Shown here: positions 44,918-54,705 of the stretch, in pieces
Layout: each line of letters starts with the position of its first letter
How positions within the stretch are numbered: position 1 is the first letter of the stretch
Source of the DNA: JALJPB01 sp963933115
GTDB lineage: Bacteria > Pseudomonadota > Gammaproteobacteria > Enterobacterales > Alteromonadaceae
Direction: 5' to 3'
DNA: 64,000 nt
Assembly (NCBI GenBank): GCA_963933115.1
Contig: CAWVSL010000001.1
Coordinates: 71,575-135,574, forward strand
Notes under the pieces: model-generated
What the model was told of the DNA's origin: nothing
The model's input: only the letters and a program-made list of their open reading frames with translations
The model's database searches: none
Position numbers and translations under genes: made by a program

Positions 44918-45886
44918 ATGGCCATTGAACATTTTTCAACATTAAAACAACATTTATCAACACAAATTATTGGCCAGCCGGCTTTTGTTGAGAATTTACT
45001 TATTGCCCTACTTGCCAACGGTCATTTGATCGTAGAAGGTCCCCCCGGCCTTGCAAAAACTCGGGCGATAAATGCCTTAGCCCAAGGTTTAGAAGCGGAT
45101 TTTCATCGAGTACAATTTACCCCTGATCTACTTCCCGCTGATTTAACCGGTACTGATATTTATCGCCCAGAAGATGGCAGTTTTTCTTTTCAACCGGGAC
45201 CATTATTTAGAAATTTAGTTTTAGCCGATGAAATTAACCGAGCACCAGCAAAGGTTCAGTCAGCTCTTTTAGAGGCGATGGGTGAAGGACAGATTACTGT
45301 TGGCCGCAAAACTTATCCATTACCTGAACTTTTTTTGGTTATGGCAACTCAAAATCCGATTGAACAAGAAGGTACCTACCCTCTACCAGAAGCACAGCTC
45401 GACCGTTTTCTAATGCATGTAGAAATAGATTATCCAGATGCGGCCAGCGAGCTAGATATCTTAAAACTAAATCGAGGTGAAGCATTAAGTCATACTAAAG
45501 ATGAAACAAAGCTGCCATTAAAAAAACTATCACAAGCAGATATTTTCACCGCTCGTGACGATATCCTCAATATACACATGGCACCCGCGATTGAAAACTA
45601 CATCATTGATTTGATCATGGCGACACGCCAACCAGAGAAGTATGATGACCAACTTAAAAAGTGGCTTGCTTATGGTGCTAGCCCACGAGCAACAATTGCC
45701 CTTGACCGATGTGCTCGTGCTCGTGCATGGTTAAATGATCGTGATTTTGTTAGTCCTGAAGATGTCCAAGCCGTTTTTCATAACGTTTTACGTCACCGTA
45801 TACTACTGACCTATCAAGCTGAAGCTGAAGGGATCAGTGCTAATCAATTACTTGACCACTTATTAAGCTTGGTTGCCATTGCCTAA
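44918..45886 (+). CDS. MoxR-family AAA+ ATPase
   Basis: Chaperone-like ATPase that in other bacteria acts with VWA-domain proteins. Walker A GPPGLAKT at residues 41-48, Walker B/DExx LADEINR at 102-108, and sensor-1 ATQNPIEQEGTYPLPEAQLDRF. Length 322, typical. It heads a six-gene plus-strand operon with overlapping or touching genes; the stop shares one base with the next start. Confidence 0.93.
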   Translation: MAIEHFSTLKQHLSTQIIGQPAFVENLLIALLANGHLIVEGPPGLAKTRAINALAQGLEADFHRVQFTPDLLPADLTGTDIYRPEDGSFSFQPGPLFRNLVLADEINRAPAKVQSALLEAMGEGQITVGRKTYPLPELFLVMATQNPIEQEGTYPLPEAQLDRFLMHVEIDYPDAASELDILKLNRGEALSHTKDETKLPLKKLSQADIFTARDDILNIHMAPAIENYIIDLIMATRQPEKYDDQLKKWLAYGASPRATIALDRCARARAWLNDRDFVSPEDVQAVFHNVLRHRILLTYQAEAEGISANQLLDHLLSLVAIA

Positions 45887-46911
45887 TGTGGTTTAAACAA
45901 GCAGTACAAGGTTTAGACCACAAAAAAATCACTCAACTACTATCAGATCTTAAGAGTAACGGTATAGATTTGTCTATTGAAGAGTTGATCCCCTATCAAA
46001 CTAAAACTTCACTAATTGATCTGGCAGCAACTAAAAATTTACATAATAAATTATCCGGTAATTATTTAAGCCGAATGAAAGGTAGAGGCATGGAGTTTGA
46101 TGAAGTTCGCCATTATCAAATGGGGGATGATATTCGGGCGATAGATTGGCGAGTAACTGCTCGGACAGGTAAAACCCATACTAAAATTTTTCGCGAAGAA
46201 GTTGAACGTCCCGTACTAATAGCAACAGACTTAACCCCCAGTATGAAGTTTGGCAGCCAGTTATTATTTAAATCGGTGCAAGCAGCTCATATTGCCTCGT
46301 TAGTTGCTTGGCATGTTAAATCTCGGGGTGATCGTATTGGCGGTATCGTTTTTAATCAAACCAATCACTGTGAATTAAAACCTAGAAGCAGAAAAGAAGG
46401 CGTATTACATTATTTGCACGCCTTATGCGAAATACACAAGAAGACGAATACGTTAGCTGATGATCAAACCAATGAAAAACAAAATAGTTTAAAAGCTATT
46501 AATAACCATGCTTTTGAAGACAACTGTGCCCGACTACGTCAATTGGCACGCCCCGGCTCACTAGTTTATTTGATTACCGACGGACAACAATTATCTAAAG
46601 ATGCGCTAAGGCACCTAAGTGAAATAAGTCGTCATTGTGAATTAGTCGTTTGCTTAGTCTCCGATCCCCTAGAGCATCAATTACCCCAAAGCCAAAGTAA
46701 ACTCAATGTTGCCCTTACTGATGGCGAACAAAGATTACAGCTTACGCTGGGAGATAAAAGCACTATTGATGACTATCAACAAAGAGCCTCAAATTGGTTT
46801 AATCAGCGGGAAGAAGAATTAAATCACACGGGTGCTCGAGTAGTGGAATTTTGTGCGGGACAATCAATTGAAAACCAATTAAAAAATGGAGTTAATTCGT
46901 GGAGTCGTTAA
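45886..46911 (+). CDS. DUF58 domain protein
   Basis: Predicted soluble partner of MoxR with a von Willebrand A-like fold. The DUF58 signature GRGMEFDEVRHYQMGDDIRAIDW is at about residues 66-88, followed by the basic stretch RTGKTHTKIFREEVERPV and a degenerate MIDAS (ATDLTPSM). 341 residues. It starts at the TAATG junction with moxR and overlaps the next gene by 13 bases, so the stoichiometry is probably coupled. Confidence 0.9.
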   Translation: MWFKQAVQGLDHKKITQLLSDLKSNGIDLSIEELIPYQTKTSLIDLAATKNLHNKLSGNYLSRMKGRGMEFDEVRHYQMGDDIRAIDWRVTARTGKTHTKIFREEVERPVLIATDLTPSMKFGSQLLFKSVQAAHIASLVAWHVKSRGDRIGGIVFNQTNHCELKPRSRKEGVLHYLHALCEIHKKTNTLADDQTNEKQNSLKAINNHAFEDNCARLRQLARPGSLVYLITDGQQLSKDALRHLSEISRHCELVVCLVSDPLEHQLPQSQSKLNVALTDGEQRLQLTLGDKSTIDDYQQRASNWFNQREEELNHTGARVVEFCAGQSIENQLKNGVNSWSR

Positions 46912-47459
46912 CACAAAAAACCTCATCACCAACAACGCCGCAGCAAATACCTCAAGGTATGCCAACAAATACCGGTATTGATCTCAAAGACATTCATTTA
47001 CCAGAACAAATCAATGATTTCCCAATGGCCATGGGATGGTGGTTTTTAGCAGCAATGATGATATTGACTATGATTTGTTTCATAATCAAATACCGTAGCT
47101 ATGGTAAATTAAGAGTCAATCAAAAAAAAGCGATAGCTAAAATCTTATTACGACCAAGTATTGATGAGTCGATCAATATATTAAAATGGGCAGCCATACA
47201 GTATTTTCCTCGACAAGAAATAGCTAATTTGTACGGTGATAAATTCCAACAATATTTATCAATGCATTTAACATCTAATAAGCAAAAGCAATTCAACTTA
47301 TTGTCTTCACCCGCTTTTGACAATTTATATACTTCCCCCAAAAAAAATGAACAAGATATTAATAAGCAACTCAATCAAGCCGCTATATTATGGCTAAAGA
47401 ACGCTTTACCACCGAAAAAATCGTTAACGAATAAAAATAAGGAGCTAACCAATGATTAA
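46899..47459 (+). CDS. DUF4381 membrane protein
   Basis: 186-residue protein with a proline-rich start, one transmembrane helix (about residues 48-66, WWFLAAMMILTMICFIIK) and a cytoplasmic helical tail. This matches the DUF4381 family that lies between DUF58 and VWA genes in Bat operons. GTG start with GGAG eight bases upstream; overlaps batA by eight bases. Function is not known. Confidence 0.85.
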   Translation: MESLTQKTSSPTTPQQIPQGMPTNTGIDLKDIHLPEQINDFPMAMGWWFLAAMMILTMICFIIKYRSYGKLRVNQKKAIAKILLRPSIDESINILKWAAIQYFPRQEIANLYGDKFQQYLSMHLTSNKQKQFNLLSSPAFDNLYTSPKKNEQDINKQLNQAAILWLKNALPPKKSLTNKNKELTND

Positions 47460-48474
47460 TTTTGATTTACCTTGGTTAATTCTAGTCCTGCCGTTACCTT
47501 TATTGGTTTATTGGTTGCCAACGAAAAGTAATAGCTCAGTAACAGCACTCAAAATCCCTCAATTAATCACAGGTATTAATAGCCCTGAACAAGTCACTAA
47601 AAAAAGTAAATTCCCACTCATGATCTTGTCACTCGTTTGGTTATTATTGGTGGCATCTGCCTCCCAACCTCAATGGTTAGGTGATGCGGTTGACATCCCT
47701 ACTGAAGGTCGTGAGATGATGATAGCTGTTGATTTATCAGGCAGTATGCAAATAGAAGATATGATAATCAATGGCCAAAGTGCAGACCGACTTGACATGT
47801 TAAAGGTGGTGTTGGGCGGTTTTATTGAGCGTCGAGTTGGTGACCGACTTGGTTTAATTCTCTTTGCTGACGATGCCTACATGCAAACACCTATGACTTA
47901 CGATAGAAAAACCGTTAAACAGATGTTAGACGAGTCAGTATTAGGTTTAGTAGGGACAAAAACCGCTATTGGCGATGCAATTGCTCTTGCAGCCAAACGC
48001 TTTGATAACAAAAAAGACTCTAATCGAGTATTACTACTGTTAACTGATGGTCAAAATACTGCAGGAAAAATAACCCCGGAAGAAGCATTAGAGCTAGCAG
48101 TAGCTAAGAAGATGACCATTTACACGATAGGTATTGGGGCAGACTCGATGATTCAACAATCGCTTTTTGGTAACAGAAGGGTAAACCCTTCAAGTGAGCT
48201 AGATGAGTCAAGTTTACAAAAAATTGCCAATGACACTAATGGCAAATATTTCCGCGCAAGAGACAGTCAAAGTATGGACGATATATATCAACTATTAGAT
48301 CTGCTTGAGCCGGTAGAACAGGACCAACAGCAAATGAGACCATTAACCGCTCTATTTCAATGGCCACTTGCGGCAGCCTTTATACTCAGTATTCTTTATC
48401 TGTTGTGGTTAACTAAACCAAATTTGCCATTGAGCTTAACTCATAAATTATCGAAGGCAAATAACAATGACTGA
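47452..48474 (+). CDS. BatA-like VWA membrane protein
   Basis: 340 residues: two N-terminal transmembrane helices (about 6-22 and 55-70), a VWA domain with intact metal site DLSGSM (94-99), and a C-terminal helix near 300-320 followed by a short tail. Predicted to expose the VWA domain to the periplasm or membrane surface and bind partners through a divalent metal. Named by resemblance to Bacteroides BatA; the biological role here is inferred. Confidence 0.88.
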   Translation: MINFDLPWLILVLPLPLLVYWLPTKSNSSVTALKIPQLITGINSPEQVTKKSKFPLMILSLVWLLLVASASQPQWLGDAVDIPTEGREMMIAVDLSGSMQIEDMIINGQSADRLDMLKVVLGGFIERRVGDRLGLILFADDAYMQTPMTYDRKTVKQMLDESVLGLVGTKTAIGDAIALAAKRFDNKKDSNRVLLLLTDGQNTAGKITPEEALELAVAKKMTIYTIGIGADSMIQQSLFGNRRVNPSSELDESSLQKIANDTNGKYFRARDSQSMDDIYQLLDLLEPVEQDQQQMRPLTALFQWPLAAAFILSILYLLWLTKPNLPLSLTHKLSKANNND

Positions 48475-50329
48475 CTTTCATTTTATCCGCCCTTTATGGT
48501 TAATAGCGATTGTAATCGTTTTTTTCGCCCTTTATTTACTTAAAAGATTTCGGCTTTCACAGTCCGGTTGGCAGCAATTTTTACCACGTCATTTGGCTAC
48601 GGCTTTACTTGAGGGCGATAATGGCAATAGCCAAGTAAAAACAAACAAACCTCGGTCTTTAGTTATTCCCTTACTCATTGGTTTACTGACCATTATTGCC
48701 CTTGCTGGTCCTACTTGGAATAAACTACCTCAACCAGTTTACCAAACAGAGCGTGGCTCTGTTTTAATTATGGATATGTCTTATTCAATGTATGCCACTG
48801 ATTTAACACCTAACCGATTAACTCGTGCTAGGTATAAGGCAATCGACCTTTTAGAGCAGTTAAGTGATGGTGAGATTGGTTTGATAGCCTATGCTGGTGA
48901 TGCTTTTATTATTAGCCCGTTAACTGAAGATGTGAATAATATCAAATTATTATTACCGGCACTAAGTCCCGATATTATGCCTGAACTTGGTAGTAATCCA
49001 ATATCAGCGTTAATGCTTGCTGATAAAATGTTAAAAAATTCGGGACATGTTAAAGGCGATATATACTGGTTAACCGATGGTATTGATAGTGAGGATATTC
49101 AAGATATCACTGAGTGGTCAAGGGCGGTACCTCACCAACTCAATATTCTAGGTATTGGTACAAAAACTGGTGCGCCAATAAAACTCACTAGCGGTGAACT
49201 ACTCAAAGATCGCTCGGGTGCGATTGTTATTCCCAAATTGTATAAAAATCACCTTAAAGGCGTTGCATCACGAACGAATGGGACTTATCACACGATATCA
49301 AACGATTTATCTGACATAACCGCTTTAGTCAATAATTTACCTGAAGATAATGACATCGTAGATAAAAAGACCAATACCTTTGAAGAAGGAGATCAGTGGC
49401 AAGAAATGGGACCATATGTCGTATTACTTATTTTACCTCTTGTTATTGGCTATTTTCGCCGTGGTATTAGCTTAGCAATTTTACCCCTTAGTCTATTTCT
49501 TTTACCTGTAGATTCTACTTATGCTTCGGTTTGGTCTGATTTGTGGCAAACAAGTGATCAACAGGCTAAAAATAAATTCAATAATAAAGAATATCTCAGT
49601 GCGGCAGAGCAATTTGAACATAGTAATTGGCAAGGTAGTGCATATTATAAGGCCAAAGCATTTGAAAAAGCACTCTCAGCCTTTGAAAAAGATAACTCGG
49701 CGAATGGACTATACAATCAAGGTAATACCTTAGCCCAATTAAAAAAAATTGATGAAGCGATAGCCGCTTACCAAAAAGCACTAGATCTTGACCCTAACTT
49801 ATTGGATGCTAGAGAAAATAAGGAAAAACTTGAAGCGCTCAAAAAACAGCAACAAGAACAAGAACAGCAACAAGATGGTGATGAACAACAAAAACAAGAT
49901 GAAAATAGTGAACAGCAAGAAAGTGACGCTAAAAACGACGAGCAACAAAACCAAGATAAAAAAGATAATGAACAAAAAAATCAAGATCAACGAAGTGACA
50001 ATGAGCCGCAGGACTCAAATCAACAAGAACAATCAAATAAAGATAAAGATCAACAGCAAGACTTAGATAAAGAAAAGAAACAAGAGAATAAAGAGCAAAA
50101 ACAAGAACAGCAAGACAAGCAAAACCAATCAGCTGAACAAGAAGGTCAAGCAAAGCAATTATCACCAGAAGAGCTGGAAAAAATTGACCAAGAGCTTGAA
50201 GAAAAGCATCTGCAATTACTAAATAAAGTGACTGATGATCCGTATCTGTTGCTGCGAAATAAAATGCAGCTTGAATATAAAAAACGTCGTCAGGAAGGTT
50301 ATCGTTCAGGAGTAAACAAACAGTGGTAG
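48467..50329 (+). CDS. BatB/BatC-like protein: VWA plus TPR and Q/K/E/D-rich tail
   Basis: 620 residues joining two functions often encoded separately. N-terminal membrane helices and a VWA domain with DMSYSM at 103-108, further helices near 315-350, a TPR unit at about 411-450 (LYNQGNTLAQLKKIDEAIAAY), then a strongly polar segment (about 455-585) made almost only of Q, K, E, D and N. The end (LLNKVTDDPYLLLRNKMQLEYKKR) is the usual BatC-type closing helix. Overlaps batD by seven bases. Confidence 0.88.
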   Translation: MTDFHFIRPLWLIAIVIVFFALYLLKRFRLSQSGWQQFLPRHLATALLEGDNGNSQVKTNKPRSLVIPLLIGLLTIIALAGPTWNKLPQPVYQTERGSVLIMDMSYSMYATDLTPNRLTRARYKAIDLLEQLSDGEIGLIAYAGDAFIISPLTEDVNNIKLLLPALSPDIMPELGSNPISALMLADKMLKNSGHVKGDIYWLTDGIDSEDIQDITEWSRAVPHQLNILGIGTKTGAPIKLTSGELLKDRSGAIVIPKLYKNHLKGVASRTNGTYHTISNDLSDITALVNNLPEDNDIVDKKTNTFEEGDQWQEMGPYVVLLILPLVIGYFRRGISLAILPLSLFLLPVDSTYASVWSDLWQTSDQQAKNKFNNKEYLSAAEQFEHSNWQGSAYYKAKAFEKALSAFEKDNSANGLYNQGNTLAQLKKIDEAIAAYQKALDLDPNLLDARENKEKLEALKKQQQEQEQQQDGDEQQKQDENSEQQESDAKNDEQQNQDKKDNEQKNQDQRSDNEPQDSNQQEQSNKDKDQQQDLDKEKKQENKEQKQEQQDKQNQSAEQEGQAKQLSPEELEKIDQELEEKHLQLLNKVTDDPYLLLRNKMQLEYKKRRQEGYRSGVNKQW

Positions 50330-52053
50330 TAAATCAATTGATAAAACACTTAACAACAGTTGTTGTTGGTTTGGCTTTATTATTTAGTCAACACGCTTTG
50401 GCATTGACGACAGTAACGGCCAGTGTAGATAAAAATCCCGTGATATTAACCGAGTCTTTAGTGCTAACCATTATCGCTGATGATGATGTTAATGCTAACG
50501 CCTTTGATACTTCGGCTTTACTTGATAACTTTAATGTTGGTCGTACTTCGGTCAGTACTCAAACAAGTATGGTTAACTTTAAAACTTCACGAGTTACTCG
50601 CTGGAGTACAGTCCTTGTTGCAAGAGAAATCGGCAAGGTGACCATTCCATCATTTACCATAGAAAATAAAAAAACTACGCCTATTGAAATCACTATTTTA
50701 GCTGCCGCTGATAACAACGGAGTAAAGAAACAAGATGTTTTTATCACTAATGAAATCTCTAGCAGCAATATCTATGTCCAACAATCACTCACTTTAACCG
50801 TCAAATTACATTTTTCTACAGAACTAAAGCGTGGCAACTTATCTGAACCAACACTTATTGGCGCAAACATCGCACAAGTAGGTAAAGATCAAGAAAGTGA
50901 ACAATTGATTAATGGAAAACGCTTCAGAATAATAGAGCGAACGTATACTATTAATCCACAAGAAAGCGGAGAGTTTACTATCCAATCACCACGTTTTTCT
51001 GGTGAAATAATGATGCAGTCAACTCGTCGGTCTAACTTTTTAAATTATGCAGAAACAAAACCTGTTAGTGTTGTTGGTAATGATATTCCCTTAATTGTGC
51101 GTCCTATACCTGTTAATTATCAGGGAAAATGGCTGCCAAGTGAAATTTTAACACTTCATCAAGAATGGCAACCTAGTATCGATAACTTTAAGGTTGGCGA
51201 GCCTATTACTCGTTCAATTACGTTAACAGTAGCCGGCTTATCAAAAGAACAATTACCAAAATTAGTAGTCAATGTTCCTAAAGGATTAAAAGTCTATCCT
51301 GATCAAGCTGAACTGCATTCAAGCCTAACTAAGGAACGATTAGTGTCTCAACAAGTGCAAAACTTTGCAATTGTTGCTAGCCGACCAGGTTCATATGATT
51401 TACCCGCTATTACCATTCCTTGGTTTAATACCGTGACTAATAAAATTGAACAAGCACAATTGCCCGCACAAAAAATCATTGTAAATCCTAACGCAGATTT
51501 TCCCGAAGAGTCGACCACCATTAATAATAATGATGTCACCCCTGCTCCTATAGAGCAGGATAATATTAATCGAATAGCGAATACCCCAGACGGTCAAAGC
51601 GATTTGCTTCAATGGTTATTTTTAGCCTTATGGTTAATAACAACTCTCGCATGGATTAGCAGTTCATTGTTAAGACGAAAGAGTAATCCTTTAAATTTGC
51701 CACCTAAGTCTTACGGGGTAGTTAATCAGAGTAAAACCACTGATGATTATGACACCTTAACAAGTGCTTGTAAAAATAATCAAGCTGAACAAGTATTAGC
51801 GAATATCGTCCCTTGGGTAAATAATTTAGCTGGAAAGAAACAATCAATATCTAATCTAGACGAGGCAATAAAGAAAATAAATAACAAGGACTTAATTAAT
51901 GAAATTCAGTTATTGCAGCAATCACTTTATGGTAAAACAACTAGTGATAAACAATCTATTTGGCAAGGTAATACCATGCTTTTATTGATTAAAAAAATTA
52001 ATCAAAAAGGAGTGACAACGAGTTATCAAGGGAAACTCAATATTAACCCTTAA
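50323..52053 (+). CDS. BatD family membrane protein
   Basis: 576 residues with a signal peptide (about 1-28), a long beta-rich periplasmic region and a C-terminal transmembrane helix (about 426-446) with a cytoplasmic tail. The N-terminal domain (VTASVDKNPVILTESLVLTI) is typical of the BatD/oxygen-tolerance family. GTG start behind AGGAG. Last gene of the bat operon proper; the next gene follows after 170 bases. Confidence 0.88.
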   Translation: MVVNQLIKHLTTVVVGLALLFSQHALALTTVTASVDKNPVILTESLVLTIIADDDVNANAFDTSALLDNFNVGRTSVSTQTSMVNFKTSRVTRWSTVLVAREIGKVTIPSFTIENKKTTPIEITILAAADNNGVKKQDVFITNEISSSNIYVQQSLTLTVKLHFSTELKRGNLSEPTLIGANIAQVGKDQESEQLINGKRFRIIERTYTINPQESGEFTIQSPRFSGEIMMQSTRRSNFLNYAETKPVSVVGNDIPLIVRPIPVNYQGKWLPSEILTLHQEWQPSIDNFKVGEPITRSITLTVAGLSKEQLPKLVVNVPKGLKVYPDQAELHSSLTKERLVSQQVQNFAIVASRPGSYDLPAITIPWFNTVTNKIEQAQLPAQKIIVNPNADFPEESTTINNNDVTPAPIEQDNINRIANTPDGQSDLLQWLFLALWLITTLAWISSSLLRRKSNPLNLPPKSYGVVNQSKTTDDYDTLTSACKNNQAEQVLANIVPWVNNLAGKKQSISNLDEAIKKINNKDLINEIQLLQQSLYGKTTSDKQSIWQGNTMLLLIKKINQKGVTTSYQGKLNINP

Positions 52054-52093
52054 ACAATGGTTATGCGGTAGATTCGATAATGATAGGTTTTTT

Positions 52094-52123
52094 ATAAGGG
52101 CTAATGTTTCATGGCCCCCTTAT
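52094..52123 (+). terminator. Possible terminator after batD
   Basis: ATAAGGG and CCCTTAT form a seven-base stem 41 bases after batD, but the following sequence (TTAATGC) is not T-rich. Read-through into the sigma-factor gene is therefore possible. Confidence 0.35.
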
Positions 52124-52223
52124 TTAATGCTTAATAGCAATATTAACAGTCTCAAATATCTACCGTGTCGATAATAATAAAGTAATTCGAAATAAAGCTA
52201 ACACAAATCAGGTCTCTACCTAC

Positions 52224-52739
52224 ATGATAACGAAACAAGTTAGATACGAAGCGCTAGTTCGTGCCTTGCACACTGATTTATTCCGATACGCTTATTGGTT
52301 ATGTCATGAAAAGCAAGTTGCCGAAGACTTAGTCCAAGAAACGTTTTTACGTGCTTGGCGCGTACTTGACTCATTAAAAGATGAAAAAGCTGCAAAGTCT
52401 TGGCTTATTACTATATTAAAGCGAGAAAATGCCCGACGTTTTGAACGCAAACAATTTAAAATGTCAGAATATGAAGAAATGTCAATTGCTGATAATAGTG
52501 CGATTACCAATGAGCAACAAATAGAAAATAATTGGTTAAGAGAAAAAATAGCGCTCTTACCAGAAGAATATAGAGAGCCATTAGTGTTACAAATCATTGG
52601 CGGTTTTAGTGGTGAAGAAATTTCTAAGATGTTAGAACTCAATAAAAACACGGTAATGACCAGGTTATTTAGAGCACGTAATCAATTAAAAGACGCTTTT
52701 GAAAAAGAACCAGTTATGCGAGGTCAGTACAATGGATGA
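52224..52739 (+). CDS. ECF-type RNA polymerase sigma factor
   Basis: 171 residues with sigma region 2 (about 14-80; VAEDLVQETFLRAWRVL) and region 4 (about 112-160; LPEEYREPLVLQIIGGFSGEEI, then the recognition helix NKNTVMTRLFRARNQL). Linker region 3 is absent, as in ECF sigmas. The stop overlaps the next gene by eight bases, the usual layout for a sigma/anti-sigma pair. Its promoters cannot be read from this window alone. Confidence 0.9.
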   Translation: MITKQVRYEALVRALHTDLFRYAYWLCHEKQVAEDLVQETFLRAWRVLDSLKDEKAAKSWLITILKRENARRFERKQFKMSEYEEMSIADNSAITNEQQIENNWLREKIALLPEEYREPLVLQIIGGFSGEEISKMLELNKNTVMTRLFRARNQLKDAFEKEPVMRGQYNG

Positions 52740-53457
52740 TTTGCAATTTAGACGGGGTATATATTCAGATCCACACAATAAAGACAATACCTTTTCGGAT
52801 GAGGTTTTAGCAGAGATCAATTCTAATCCTGCAAAAAAACAACTCAGTAACGATATCAAACAACTTGATAATAAAATTGCAAAAGCGATGAATGTTGAGG
52901 TACCTGAAAATTTAGTTGATAAATTAATTCTTCGTCAAACATTGGCTAACCATCAGCAACAAAAAAGAAAAAGTAAAATCTATTTAGCTCTAGCTGCATC
53001 AGTCGTTTTTGCCATAGGATTAACCTTTAACTTGATGCAATCCTCGAATGCTTATGACTCATTAGGTGATTACGCTTTGGCCCATGTGCATTACGAGAAG
53101 ACTCGTTTTAATAATAATATGGACGCTAAAATTTCACTCGCTTCGCTAAATAAAAAAATGGCCTCTTTTGATGGCAGTTTTTTATCTTCTGTTGGTCAAT
53201 TAATATCAGCTGAATATTGCCGATTTGATGGAATGAAAAGCCTCCACTTAGTTTTTCAAGGAAAAACAGACATAGTCACAATATTTGTTGTACCTAAAAA
53301 CGTTAACTTATCTTTTGATGATAAATTTACAGACGAAAAATTAAAGGGTACGAGCCAACGTTTTGAAAATGGCAACATCATTATTGTCGCTAATCTAAAT
53401 GAGTCACTAAATAAATGGCAAAATACCATTAATGACAATATACAATGGAGTATTTAA
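52732..53457 (+). CDS. DUF3379 putative anti-sigma factor
   Basis: 241 residues: cytoplasmic N-terminal part of 82 residues, one transmembrane helix (about 83-102, IYLALAASVVFAIGLTFNLM) and a periplasmic C-terminal domain of about 140. This layout fits a membrane-bound anti-sigma factor, and it overlaps the sigma gene by eight bases. I chose ATG 52732 (AGGT upstream) over an ATG 11 codons earlier. The anti-sigma role is inferred from layout and position. Confidence 0.8.
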   Translation: MDDLQFRRGIYSDPHNKDNTFSDEVLAEINSNPAKKQLSNDIKQLDNKIAKAMNVEVPENLVDKLILRQTLANHQQQKRKSKIYLALAASVVFAIGLTFNLMQSSNAYDSLGDYALAHVHYEKTRFNNNMDAKISLASLNKKMASFDGSFLSSVGQLISAEYCRFDGMKSLHLVFQGKTDIVTIFVVPKNVNLSFDDKFTDEKLKGTSQRFENGNIIIVANLNESLNKWQNTINDNIQWSI

Positions 53458-53601
53458 TAGATGACTCTACTACCCTGTTATTGAGCAATCCCCGATTAAA
53501 GTGTTAAAAAGCTTTAGTGAGTACAATTATTGATAAAGCCTTTAATACTAGAGTGACCAATAAGCGCAGCTAAAAATAATAAGGGTAGAGTATATTCTAT
53601 T

Positions 53602-54705
53602 CTACCCTCTCAGCTTAAGTGTAGTTAAAACGACCCCATGATCTGTGCTCTCGCCATCACGATCAAAAATAGGGTTTATCAGGTGGCGATCATAAACCTG
53701 ATAAGAAGATAGCTCGAAAATACTCCCTTGGTAACACGCATCAAACTCACAAGATAATAAAATATAATCAAGTACAGAACCTTTTCCACCATAATAATGA
53801 GTTGATACCCTTTGCTCATTATTATGGCCAATATCGAGTGGCGTTGAAGATTGAAGATTTAATTGATTGAAATTGAGATAGAGCTGCCAAGAGTCTTGCA
53901 AACAATAGTAATGATTAAATAGATGACTATTGTGTTTTTTTAACTCATATAAATCGTGAGTCAACAGGTGGTTCAGCACACCATCAGATAAAGAGGTATT
54001 AAAGTCCCCCATTAATACCATAGGGAAGCCTTTCTCTTCTCTTCGGCTAAACATACTCGTTAACATTAAAGCCGCCTCACTACCTCGCTGAATGCTTGAT
54101 GCCCAACGTCCAGCAATTTGGGACTTTAGCTGTTCAGTATATTGAGCTTCAATAGAATTTTCTCTATTAGTCTCTGCCTCTATCATCGAGCGTTTAGACT
54201 TAAAATGTACAACATAGCAATCAGTAAAACCAAGGTGAGGAATATCGATAGTGGCACGTAAAACATTTCTGCTAAAAGAAAAATCTTCAGATAGACCCAT
54301 AGCAACCGCCAAATTGGCATCGACACTCACAGTTTGCGTATCAACTATCGGATAGCGCGAAGCAATCGCAACGACAGGATGACTATAAATAAAGTCACTT
54401 TCTATTTGAGGTTCTTCAACCACTTGAAAATATTGATAACCTTGATGATTGACTAATTCCCTTAATGATTCACTACTAAAAACCTCCTGAAATCCAATAA
54501 TATCAGGCTTGAATTCGCTCAAATAATCAGTGATCCATTGTTGTTTTTTAGTCCATTGTTCAATGCTATAAATACGTTCAAACTCATAAAACGCATTGGG
54601 AGGTTCGAGGTAGTTAAATAAATTAAATGTCGCTATTTTAACTTTGGAGTTATCGATAGATCCCTCTTCTGACAGCAATGACTCAGTCTGTTTACAAATT
54701 GACAA
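53602..54705 (-). CDS. Endonuclease/exonuclease/phosphatase family protein
   Basis: 367 residues, no clear signal peptide. The catalytic motifs of the EEP fold are in order: IATFNLFN, IIGFQEV, VHFKSKR, LMGDFNT, VLDYILLS and STDHGVV. The real substrate (DNA, phospholipid or phosphoinositide-like) cannot be told; the size suggests a stand-alone enzyme, not exonuclease III. TTG start behind AAGGA. It is convergent with the sigma operon; a hairpin (AGGGTAGA at 53582, TCTACCCT at 53601) overlaps its end. Confidence 0.85.
   Translation of the reverse strand: MSICKQTESLLSEEGSIDNSKVKIATFNLFNYLEPPNAFYEFERIYSIEQWTKKQQWITDYLSEFKPDIIGFQEVFSSESLRELVNHQGYQYFQVVEEPQIESDFIYSHPVVAIASRYPIVDTQTVSVDANLAVAMGLSEDFSFSRNVLRATIDIPHLGFTDCYVVHFKSKRSMIEAETNRENSIEAQYTEQLKSQIAGRWASSIQRGSEAALMLTSMFSRREEKGFPMVLMGDFNTSLSDGVLNHLLTHDLYELKKHNSHLFNHYYCLQDSWQLYLNFNQLNLQSSTPLDIGHNNEQRVSTHYYGGKGSVLDYILLSCEFDACYQGSIFELSSYQVYDRHLINPIFDRDGESTDHGVVLTTLKLRG

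Noticed and set aside
49788..50165. Lysine/asparagine-rich and leucine/isoleucine-rich open frames on both strands within the batB/C tail
   Set aside because: They are shadows of the repetitive Q/K/E/D codons in the real gene; stop codons are simply rare in such sequence.
53582..53608. Stem AGGGTAGA/TCTACCCT as the terminator between the DUF3379 and EEP genes
   Set aside because: It overlaps the EEP stop codon and has no T run on either side; kept only as a remark in the EEP entry.
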